DNA from: Gnetum montanum
Lineage: Eukaryota; Streptophyta; Gnetopsida; Gnetales; Gnetaceae
Assembly (NCBI GenBank): GCA_015680685.1
Contig: MNCI01000175.1
Span: 64,001 to 128,000, forward strand
Length of the DNA stretch: 64,000 bases
Direction of reading: 5' to 3'
Shown: one piece after another, positions 10,751 to 21,010 of the stretch
Layout: each line of letters opens with the position of its first letter
How positions within the stretch are numbered: position 1 is the first letter of the stretch
The notes under the pieces: generated by a model
Told to the model about the DNA's origin: nothing
Database searches by the model: none
Seen by the model: only the letters and a program-made list of their open reading frames with translations
Program-made: the position numbers and the translations under genes

Positions 10751-13700
10751 TTGCAAAAGGTTTGCTAAGCTATTAACCAAATGATACTATAAATGTAGTG
10801 GATATGCATATTTATATATAAGCATTAACTACAATTTCATTAATACTATTGCATTGATGAAGAAAAATATGTATCAACACTACTAAATCAATGTTGTTAT
10901 GTTAACATAGTAACCAAAATCAAAACTCATCAACTATCATGTTAAACATAATGTTTCATTTCAATTTAAGCCTTGGAATAGATGTTTACAAAGAACTTTC
11001 TACCTCTACTAAAATAAGTATACCACATCAACTTGCATAAGTTAGATATATAATCATTAATGAAATGAGTTTTGCCAGTGGAAGATTATTACAAAACATT
11101 GTTAAAAGATTAGAGAAATGTTTCAAGAGCATCATAATGAAATTTTTAGAGGATGATCAATTATACTCATTGAAGACCTTGCTTCCTCTTATGCTTGATG
11201 TTGTGCCCTAAGCATCTAAAAATCTAGATATCACATGAGTTTATCAATCCTTCAATACATTCATTGTCTTAGATGTACTGTATGAGAAATATGGAAATGA
11301 TTCAAAATAATAGAGATTCAATGAAGTTTTAATGAATATTAGAGAGGAAAAAAGTCTTAATGAAGATTCTTATTTCATGGACACCTAACTAAATCTTCCA
11401 TTAACCTTAAATCAATTATATGATTTTAAATACTTGATGCATTTGTATGATATAAAGGAGAAAGTATAGTCCCAAAACAAGATGTTGCTAAAAATGTAGA
11501 GATCCATTGTTGTCTATATTGCAATAAGAGATTATCATGGATTCAAAATCATGAATAATATGTGAAGGTGCATAGGTAAAGCTCAAAATTAACCTTTGGC
11601 CAAATGCAAGATTAGTGCATGATGCACTTTGCACACGCCATAGTATTATCTATCATTCTAAGAAACAACCATATGTATTTCCATCTTATGCTTTTATCAA
11701 TTTTTATTCCTATATCAAATGTTCATTCAATAATCATAATCTATGTCATTTACCAATTGTACCTATGGTTTGAGTATCACATCAATTACCATTATGGTAG
11801 GCATGAACCATGACTATTCATAAAAATGATCTTAGATAAGATCACTATTAATATAGGATCAAAAGAATTCACAGGTCTAACATTTACTATATTGTCTAGG
11901 GTCAAGAGTAATGACTCTTTAAAGGTTTATCCTTCATTCTCTTTAATTTCTAATTCTAGACATCTTCTTAATAAAGTTGCAAAGAAAAAATGTTTTGTTA
12001 AGTTTGAAGATTAGGCATCTTTAGTTTATGTGTTTATTATACAGCTCTAAAAGTTGTCTATAAAAAAATATGTAATGTTTTTTTTTACATAAACATGGTT
12101 GAAAAATAGATTATTTTATTTTCTTCAAGCTTTTTTTCTTGAAATTTTGATGCATTAATGATATTGATTTAGCTATAACTATATTTTAACAACTTAAATT
12201 TTTATTTCAATGTGCTCAATGATGTTAATGGATTTTTTTTAAAAAAAATTAATTTAATTCCTCTACTCAATAGTAAAACAACTTCACTATCATGCACACA
12301 CACACACACAAGTGTGCATACACATGAATTGGTGGATCGATATTTTTTTAAAAAATAATTTAATTCCTCTCCTTAGTAGCAAAATAACTTTAATAGCTTA
12401 CACACACACTTACACAAACATGCACATGCCCAAGAAGATCTTCTAAGTTTTGATTCTCTCTTTAAAACTTGATTGCTAAACAACTCAATTATTGTATGAG
12501 GTAACATGTTTGATGCTAGATTATTAAACAAGATGAAAAATTTGACGGAAACCAAATTACTCCCGCATATTCTTCTCTTATGCCCCTTTCCCATTTTCAT
12601 TGAACCCTCTTAGTCCAATTTGTTCTCTCACTATTTATTTAAGATACCTTTGAAAGATTATTCTTTATCATAAATAATAGCTAGTCTATTTCGTATGGTA
12701 GAAGTTACTCTAAGTTTTGATTTAATATTTGTATAGTAAAATTTAGCTTATCTAATAAGGTTGAACAAACATCTAATCATTTATATTCAACACCATATAG
12801 AATTGCAAGTTTGATTATTGTTGCATCAATTTTTTTTATTTCATTGAGATATTTTTATCACATAATAAACTAATAGTCTATCTCCATTTTAACCATCTTT
12901 CCATAAGCCTTTTCCTTATCTTTTACCATTTCATTAGAGCATAGATGAAGGATCATTTCCCAAAGGCTCAATGTTCATCTTGCCAAGGCAGGGTCTAGGA
13001 AGATTAGTAGATGAACAAAAGCTTATCTTCTAATTAGTTATGCATAGGCTCAAAACCAAGTCTTACTACTTAAGAAATAAGCATCTTCCTAACTCTCCTA
13101 TCCAATAATTATGTTTACACTAAAAAGACTTTGTACTAATTCTTAATAATTTTAGTTTAAGTGATTGTATTCACTTTTTTATTTTAAAAATATTTTCTCG
13201 AAATATAAAAATCATACATAAATGAATTTCACAACTTATTTTTTACTTTGAACCAATAATCAGTTTTTGCTAACTTAACCTCCTCTATCACTCAAAATGG
13301 AACTTCCAAGTAAATTAAGTATAGAGTGTTTCATGTGACAACCAAATGGCCTAAACGTATAAACTAAACATGACCTAAAATAACAAAATGAATAAATTAT
13401 TTAGCATAGAATCTAGATAACATATAATAACATAATGAATAAATTCCTTTTGCATAGAAATTACACTTACTATAAGTGCAAGTTATAAGGAATCAGTAAA
13501 AGGCAATGACCTTGAGGCTTTGGTAGCTTGTATCACACAGAGAGATAAGAATTCTTGATAGGAATGGCTATAATTTATAGTTAAACACCATGTAGGACAA
13601 GATGGTTAATTAGTATAAAAGAAATATATTTTGGGATAATCAATGATGTCATATTCTCATAGTTTCATACGAAGAATATTCATTGCTAATATATGTGAAT

Positions 13701-14261
13701 AATTAATGACATCATGTAAGCCTAGCATTTCACTCTTTAGTCTTACTATTAATTTTTTGTTGCCTTAAACCTATGATTTAAGCCCTAGGTGATACTAGTC
13801 AAGAGTTAATGTGTGTCTTAATGGGACAATGAAGAACCAAGCACACATATTCAATGTTTTCATGTAAACCATTTTTAGTGATCCCTCCAAGTTCAAGCTT
13901 TCATACCATTTGGAACTATTAAGCAATACATTGATTTTATTATTAATTATAATGAATATATAAACTATGTGATGCAAAGGGTAGAAAGAATGAACACTAT
14001 ATTGTTTTAAAATATATTGTTTGAGTTCATTTAAAATAAGAGATTGTACTTACCAATTTAATTACATTTTTTAAAATCTTTTTGAGACTAAAATTAAAAT
14101 TTGATTAAATCCAATAGATTTAAAAACTTCATTAAGAAAAATTTTAACTACTCTTGGTAACATTTAGAACACAAATATCTAGCTGTAATATTCCATCAAT
14201 GTGTAATGTGCTTTGAGATAGGAAATTGTAGGAAAATGTGGTATTCATCTTCAATGGTGTT
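10751..14261. other. AT-rich stretch without recognised genes
   Basis: About 3.5 kb with no coding region I can support and no LTR match beyond the B0 tail. It holds short CA runs at 12296-12310 and 12402-12415 and several A/T runs. The longest open frames (60-75 codons) look random. A long plus-strand frame from 11066 has stops at about the chance rate. Confidence 0.5.
12294..12312. repeat. CA dinucleotide microsatellite
   Basis: About nine CA units, with a weaker CACA tract about 100 bp downstream. Confidence 0.85.
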
Positions 14262-15187
14262 TTATGAGTGGTGAGGTAACCCTACACCCAACCATATGAA
14301 TCACTAAGGCATTACAAAAAAATCCATTTGAATTTCATAGACCTATAGTTATCTCGTACACTNCCGCGATATCGCGTACGCCATATCGCATGGGATGCGA
14401 TATCGCGTCGGCCGCGATATCACGTATATCGCGTCGGCCGCGATATCGCGTACGCGATATCGCGGCCTAGTGTAAGTCGCGTCTCATCAAGAATGTTCAT
14501 TGTCTTCCCAACTACACTTGTGAGGCTCAAGGGTATGGTTTAAGTGTAATTGAGGTATATGAATTTTTTTCATTTTATATTTTATAAACATAATCACCTA
14601 GAACAAGAATAAGGGTAGAGTAGATTGAAAACTAATGTCTATTACCTAGCTAGCCTAACAAAAGCAACTGTCCCACTTTCCTGGACACATCTTGAAGACA
14701 TATAGCACTGTTGGGCTCCTAAACATTAAATGTTGTGAGGTTAGCAAGTACTATATGAATGCTTGAAGTGGTTGTGATCGTGTTCATTATTCAACTAGAA
14801 GTAAATTGCTTAATTCAAATACATTAAAGTAAAGAGAAATAAAGAAAATATTAAGCTATTCTCAGTGCTACAAAGGTTGTTAAAAGAGTTCATTTTATTC
14901 TCGTCACATTGTTATACTTAGATACATCAATACTCAAACAAAGAACCGTACACACTTTAGACTCCTTCTACAGGCACTCAAAAAATATTCTAACTTTGAG
15001 AAAAAGAAATAGCAAGAGCTTCACTACTATACTTGAAAACTAAACTGAAAACTACTACCAAAACTTGAGCCCAAGCCCAATATTTATAGATTGGGTAATA
15101 TACCCTAACATTAGATATGTGATGTTGAACTAAGGCCCTAATGTTGCATATGCAATGTTGGAGCAAATGGAAAACAATGGTTTATCA
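14262..15187 (-). repeat. B1 3' LTR
   Basis: It aligns with the 5' LTR at 23774-24607 over its whole length, for example at CAACCATATGAATCACTAAG, CTTCCCAACTACACTTGTG and GACTCCTTCTACAGGCACTC. The 5' end on minus is TGATAAACC at 15187, preceded by the polypurine tract. It differs by a CpG-rich insertion at 14363-14487. Confidence 0.85.
14357..14474. repeat. CpG-rich foldback sequence in the B1 3' LTR
   Basis: A 118-bp near-palindrome is bounded by TACACT and AGTGTA and built from repeated 12-bp palindromes of the type CGCGATATCGCG with spacers TACG and TCGGC. I count about 25 CpGs here, in a genome section otherwise poor in CpG. The 5' LTR has no such sequence at the matching place (about 23873). 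One ambiguous base at 14363 touches the left arm, so an assembly join is possible. Confidence 0.85.
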
Positions 15188-15198
15188 TACCCCCACAA
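15188..15198 (-). promoter_or_regulatory. B1 polypurine tract
   Basis: On minus GTTGTGGGGGTA abuts the LTR start TGATAA. The same tract precedes the right LTR of C (37619-37628) and of B2 (47277-47286). It primes second-strand synthesis in this class of element. Confidence 0.8.
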
Positions 15199-15844
15199 CT
15201 GAATGCAAACTTGTCCTCAAGTGAAGAAGAGGAGGAACAATTTCTTTACAACACATATTGGGTAGGTATGGGATTATTGATTGACATTACAAATTAACTC
15301 AGATAAAATAGATAGACTCTAAGAGCCCAAGTGTATGGAATTATAATTTTTACAAAATGGGATATTCATGAAAAAAGAAGTGAATACCGTAAATATCACT
15401 AACATCCAACACATCTTGCCAGCAAAGGAATGAGAGAGAGAGAGAGAGAGAAGAGATCCTTTGATCATGAATGGTCCTCATTGTGTGGTATTGTTGTGTT
15501 ATCCTTAATGAAGGTGGTCCCACTTCTAGTCCATGCTTCCCACTGCAATCTCAACAAAATCATGAATTAGTAATCAATGTGTAACACATAACTGTTAAAG
15601 GTCTTATCTCATCTGTGGTTACACTCGGCTAGGTTGTGATTGTGGTTGATTGGTTCCTTAAGTAGTGTTAGCAGGAAGGTTGATAGATAGGGTTAATTAA
15701 ATTAAGTGGTCCATTAAATTTGAAAAAGTGCAATACAAGGAAATATTTGAAGAGGATATAAGAATTCACAACAATGAAAAGAAGAATTTACTAAAAACCG
15801 TCGTTAAGATATATACAATTAGATGTCATTGATGGGGTAAACAA

Positions 15845-15948
15845 AAGAGAATTTTATTGTAAAAATGTCTAAGGATAAAGAACTTAACTAACCNAAAAAG
15901 AGAATTTTATTGTAAAAATGTCTAAGGGTAAAGAACTTAACTAACCCA
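15845..15948. repeat. 52-bp tandem duplication with an N at the junction
   Basis: The segment AAAGAGAATTTTATTGTAAA ... AACTTAACTAACC occurs twice, separated by a single N at 15894. The copies differ at one position (GGATAAAG against GGGTAAAG). Confidence 0.85.
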
Positions 15949-16454
15949 ACCAAAAGATATGTAAGTGGGTCCTTCCCAAAGTAGGCACAAGTATTTTTTC
16001 CCTTGCATAAATTCAAACCAAAGAGTCCATGGGCTTCATGGATGATTAATAGTTACAAAAGGTTAAGTACAAAAACTCGAAAGAAACTAACTAAGAATTC
16101 TAACACATTAAACCAAGACATTGAATCAATAACATGAAATTGATAATGAGGTAAGACATGGAAAGCATAGATGGATGAGAGAGAGTGGAATGGAGTTCAT
16201 AATTATGATCACATAAAGTCCCTTATGGATTTTTTGGTTAAATGATTGAATAGAATCCATCCTTAATCCAGACCAAAACCAACCACCATGTTTAGTGAAC
16301 TTGCATTGACATTCTAAGACTAATCCATTTCCTAAGACACAAGAGTGCTCCCACAGAATAACCACTATTCCAAATTAGAGAAGTATGAAGTGAGGAAGGG
16401 CCTTAGTTAGAGGAGATGAGTCCCATAACCAGTGCTTATAACCTATTTATTCTG

Positions 16455-16725
16455 TCTAAGGGGTGTGCTTTGAATTCTCATCATTTTTTATTTTTTATTT
16501 TATTTTTGAAATTGAAACCACACCATGTAAAGACACATTCATTTATTTTATTCAAGGGGTTTGCTTTGAATCCTCATCTCTTTGTTTTTTCTTTTCTTGA
16601 TGAGAACCATACCATGCAAGGACATATGCATTTATTTTATCTAAGGGGTGTGCTTTGAATTCTCATCATTTTTTTTTCTAATGAGAACCACACCATGCAA
16701 GGACTTATTCAACTTCCTTTTATTG
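16455..16725. repeat. Three-copy tandem repeat, 89-96 bp
   Basis: Units starting TCTAAGGGGTGTGCTTTGAA begin at 16455, 16551 and 16640 and each ends with an ACCATGCAAGGACA-type block. B2 has only one copy of this segment (about 45975-46075, opposite orientation), so the expansion is specific to B1. Confidence 0.8.
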
Positions 16726-17191
16726 GATGATACAAAATGGTAAGAAATTCATGGAAACACATAGGCGCCCAAGCAAACAAAAAAGCACAAAGAATACTAA
16801 ATCTCATCAAAGCCACACCTTGTTCAAATCTTTGAATCCTTCCCAATTCTAGCAACTACCAAAGTCACAAATTTATTAAAGTTTTATTAATGGAAAAGGA
16901 ACTACATGTTTCCAAAATAAGGAAAACCATAGAGTTTGTGGATGGGTAGATGTTGTGGACTCATTGCCTATTTCATGAAGAAGAAACCATGTCCTAATTA
17001 TTTATAATGAAATTCAAAGTCATAAACCAAACACCAAAAATTAAATAAAATAATACATATCACCATCAAGTAATGCATTACCAATGTACCTGACACTTAT
17101 TAACGAAAAGTTAGAAAATCACTCCAAATAAAAGAAAATATAAAAGAAAGTGTAAAATATTCAAGAAATATCAAATGTACTAATGATGGTG

Positions 17192-17349
17192 TAAAAGAAA
17201 AATTAGAAAAGATTAAAAACATAAAAAAATAAAAAGATGTAAAATAAAGAATGTGTAAAACAAAAAATTNATAAAAGAAAAATTAGAAAAGATTAAAAAC
17301 ATAAAAAAATAAAAAGATGTAAAACAAAGAATGTGTAAAACAAAAAATT
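17192..17349. repeat. 80-bp tandem duplication with an N at the junction
   Basis: Two near-identical A-rich copies from TAAAAGAAAAATTAGAAAAG to TGTGTAAAACAAAAAATT are separated by a single N at 17270. They differ at one position (AAAATAAAG against AAAACAAAG). Confidence 0.85.
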
Positions 17350-17430
17350 GAAAAATTGAGAAGTTTCTTAAATAATTAGCATGGTTGGCCATCTCCCCGA
17401 TGACTAGGTTGAAAGGAGGAGATCTGAAAT

Positions 17431-18660
17431 ATGGAGCATGGTTGTCCATCTAATGAGATGCCTATTGTGTTAGCTGGAGTATGCTCATGGAAAGGTTTAA
17501 TTTTTTGGATGTTGACAAGCTATTTCTTATTTGGGCTCTTAGGTTTGTAGATCATCATGATCCCAGAATGAAAAGTTTCATAAATGACTTAAGTTCCTTT
17601 CCACAACATTTGGAACTTAGTTCATTGAGGTATGTTTGTGGGGTTCCAATAAAGAAACTTGTCTCTTGGTTGAAATTTGACTTTTCTATTTTTAGGTCAT
17701 GACACTTTTTGTTATAGGCCTTGTGCAACTCATTAGATGATAAGGTTACTAATCAATTTTTGTCTAGTAGGTTGAGATTCATTAGTCTTTCTTTTTGGTC
17801 TAGACTTTAAGTCAAGGTCAAGGTCACAAGCTATTGAAAATGTACGGAGTTCAGATTGAATAGGAAGTAATGGTAGTTTTTTGTGCACAAGCTCATAGGG
17901 AGAGTAGCCTATACAAAGTTTCCAAGTTGAGTAGTAGGCCCAAAGGGCATCATTGAGTTTTGTGCTCTAGTCCTTCCTATACTTGCTAATAGTTCTTGTT
18001 AGTATTCTTGTGATTTTCCTATTGGTAACCTTAGCTTGACCATTAGCTTGGGGATGGTAAGATGTTGTGAGTTTATTTTCAACCTCCAAGTGTTGCATGA
18101 GCTTCTAAAAATTAGTACCTATAAAATAAGTTCCATTATCAAAAATTAATGCACTTGGCATACCAAACTTGTTTACAACATTTTTTTGTACAAACTGATT
18201 AGTAGTAGAGGATGTATAGTTGATGATGACTATTGCTTCTACCAATTTCATACAATAGTCAATAGCAACTATGATGTACACATTTTCATTTGATATGGGC
18301 ATGAGGGGACCCATGAAATCAATGTCCTATATGTCGAATGGTTCTAGTGGTTGAATCCATTATTAAGGTCCCTCCATTTGAGTAGTCATTTCACCACCTC
18401 ATTGGCATTGTGCACAAAAGTGAACATAATGATGGGCATTCTTGAAGAGTGTTAGCCAATAGTACCCTACCATCAGGATTTTAATGGTCATGCATTTCCT
18501 AGCATAGTGTCCTCCACAGGGACCTTCATGAGCATCTTGAAGAATGCATAGTTGATCAACGTCAGGGACACACCAACAAACTAGGCCAGCAATGCATACC
18601 TTATAGAGGTGTTTGTTGATCTCCATGAAGTATTTTACTTGGTGAAGAAACTATTGTTTC
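17431..18660 (-). pseudogene. B1 integrase
   Basis: Minus strand. The zinc region has HEGPCGGHYARK and HFCAQCQ at 18399-18626. The core shows DIDFMGPL (first Asp) and IFDNGTYFIG (second Asp) near 18120-18310. The third position of the triad, normally Glu in NGQAE, reads NGQAKVTNRK; the Lys codon AAG is at 18030-18032. The C-terminal part continues to about 17431 with VKFQPRDKFLYWN. Stops are few in the core but present. Even without stops the Glu-to-Lys change should abolish strand transfer. B2 has the same change. Confidence 0.85.
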
Positions 18661-19130
18661 TTCTAGTGGTCAACCTTGTGGCATTTTCTGAATGAGAAGA
18701 TAGGTGAGAATGTTATCATACCATTTTAGCACATTGGGCATTTATTCAATTATAGCCCCAGCAAAGAGGAGTTCATCAAGAAATGTATCAGATAATGGGC
18801 TTTCTTCCTCTTTTTCATCCCATCACAACTAAGACAAGTGATCAACAACCACATTCTCAATGCCCTTTCAATCTACCATTGTGAGATCAAATTCCTGTAA
18901 GATCACTAGCCACTGTATGACATGGGGACTCACTATTGGCTTATTCATTAGGAAGCCATTGGCACTATGATCAATGTGCACAAACACCTTATATTCAAGT
19001 ATGTAATTCCTAAACCTCTTTAGTGCAAACACCACTTCCATCAATTCTTTCTCTATGGTGGTGTACTCTAGTTGTGCACCCACCATACTTCAACTAGCAT
19101 AGTGGATGTAGTATGGCCTTTTCTTGTCAT
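18661..19130 (-). pseudogene. B1 RNase H
   Basis: The minus strand encodes LEYTTIEKELMEVVFALKRF, FVHIDHSANGF and LQEFDLTMVD at 18868-19086, which are Athila RNase H words, followed by a stop and VVVDHLS. The usual HxALKYL-type motif is changed to HSANGF. The enzyme would degrade template RNA during reverse transcription. It is interrupted by stops on both sides. Confidence 0.8.
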
Positions 19131-20330
19131 CTAATTATGTCAACACTACTCCCAAGGAATAATTCGATGCATTTTTCATAATGTAAAATGGTCTAGACTA
19201 ATAAGGTGCTTGTAGGATTGGACTTTCCATAAGCCTTTTTTTTAGTTGCTAGAATGCTTTTTCACATTCTAGGGTCCAGACAAAAGGAGCATCTTTCTTT
19301 GTTAGCTTCACCAACAACTTTATGATCTTAGAGAAATTCTCTATGAATCGTCAATAGTAGCCAATATGTCCAAGAAATGACTGAACATATCTAACTATTT
19401 CTAGCTAGTGGGTTATTCCTTGGATGATCCTTATTTTTTTAGGATCCACGTCAATTACTGCTTGTGAGATTTTGTGCTCTAGTAAAATGCCCTCCTAGAC
19501 CATGAGGTGACTTTTCTACCAATTAAGCCATAAGTTGGTTCCAACACACCATTTAAGCACTTGCTCAAATGTAGCTCCATAGGTGGAGAAGTCATCCATG
19601 AAGACTTCCACACCACTACCAATCTACTGTTGTAAGATGCTCAAGACCAAGTGTTGAAATGTGATACAAGCATTGCATAGACCAAACAGCATCTTACGAT
19701 ATGCTAAAGTCCCCCAAGGACTCATGAAAATCATATTTTCTTAGTTTTCTAGTGCAATTTGAATTTGGTGATAGCTACTATAACCATCTAGGAAGCTGAT
19801 CCTTGAATGTTGTCATATTTAGCAACTTGAAATCAATGTAAACCCACCACTTGCTAAGTTTCTTTGGAACAATTACGAGTGGGCTTACCCACTCACTATC
19901 CGTAATGGGATCAATGAAGCTCACCTTGAGGAGTTCCTTGATTTCCTCCTTGATGATCTACTTCAGATTAGGGTTCAATTACCTTTGTGGCTATCATTTT
20001 GGCTTCATGGCTAGGTTAGTGTATATGCAATGTTGGCATATCCTAGGATTAATCTCTGTGAGTTTAGGATATGACCAAGCAAAAGCTATTGACCATCTTT
20101 CAACTACATTAAATAGCATCTCTTTCTATTTCGAAGCAAGTCTTGCATTGATTATTATTGGCTTATTATTTTTCAAAAATACATATTCCATTTTAGCTAG
20201 TAACATTTTCAGTTTAAGGGGCTCTTACTTAAATTTCTCAGGAATTTCCAACTCTCCCCAGTGGATATCATCATTTGTATATTTAGAGAGTTGGTAATGA
20301 ACTTACTCAAGTTCATCCATGCTCGTGACA
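19131..20330 (-). pseudogene. B1 reverse transcriptase
   Basis: Minus strand. The lead-in reads IAFAWSYPKLTEINPRICQH near 20060 and SFIDPITDSEWVSPLVIVPK near 19880. The catalytic box FMDD is intact at 19591-19602, with STYGATFEQVL after it. Several frameshifts and stops separate these blocks, so there is no continuous frame. The order and wording match B2 at 42270-43300. Confidence 0.8.
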
Positions 20331-20498
20331 TACTCACATGCTAGGCTGTTAGCTAGTTCCATGCAAAGTATGCTACTTTCTAAATCAATGGTCAACCATT
20401 GGATGCCCTTCTATTTTGTGGCTACTACATACAAACATGTATAGAAACCTTTGAATTTCAACTTTTGGTGCACACTACTTGCATGCAAAGATAGATGC

Positions 20499-21010
20499 TT
20501 ACTTTATAGCCCCAAGTTTCTGCACATACTTGCACCCACTATTGTTGTACGTGATGCATAGAACTTTCTTGTTCTTGATCTTTTTAAATAAATTTTCTTT
20601 AGAGATTTCCAAGGAAAGATCTCTAATGCCCATTCTTTCATCTACAGTGTTTAGCCATGCCCTTCCCATAATGATTGGGACGTCCCCTTTGCAATTCTCC
20701 ACTTTGATTACCAAGAAATTAACAACATAAGACCACCCACAGACAATGGTCATAATTTCTTCTACCAGTCCCAATGGAATAATGATGGACTAGTTTGCCA
20801 ATTCCAATCTAATGTTGCTCTTCTTGAGAGGAGGCAAGTTCTAGGCAATGTACATCTCATCAGAAATCATATTGACACCAAAACCTATATCAAGAAGAGC
20901 CTTCCATGGTTTGTTCCCAACAATCTGTAAATAAATTAAAGGACTTCTAGGATCAACTAATTTCTTGGGAAGGTTTCCTACATGGATCTAATCAGACATA
21001 GTGTGAGCAA
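20499..21010 (-). pseudogene. B1 protease
   Basis: Minus strand. KALLDIGFGVNMISDEMY near 20890 is the retropepsin active-site loop (DIG instead of DSG/DLG), followed by LELANXSIIIPLGLVEEI and DVPIIMGRAWLNTVDERMG at 20499-20774, the second hallmark of the Athila protease. A stop separates MYIA from NLPPL. It is expected to cleave the gag-pol polyprotein. The B2 counterpart is at 41640-42170. Confidence 0.75.

Larger units (their letters stand above)
15199..17430 (-). other. B1 3' noncoding region
   Basis: About 2.2 kb between integrase and the polypurine tract with no conserved gene; it corresponds to 45250-47276 of B2 (shared words around the GTGGGTCCTTCCCAAAGTAG block at 15966). It holds a GA microsatellite at 15433-15453 and three tandem duplications listed separately. 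The F-rich frame at 17213-17449 (MDNHAPYFRSPPFNLVIGE) has a counterpart in B2 at 45267, so the two copies share a short reading frame just after integrase. Its function is unknown; the low-complexity F/L-rich tail comes from A/T-rich repeats. Confidence 0.6.

Noticed and set aside
11066-11640. Long plus-strand frame that reads protein-like in pieces
   Set aside because: It has about nine stops in 185 codons, about what chance predicts, and no recognised motif.
11619-12014. Open frames of 62-64 codons on plus
   Set aside because: AT-rich, low complexity, no similarity or conserved context.
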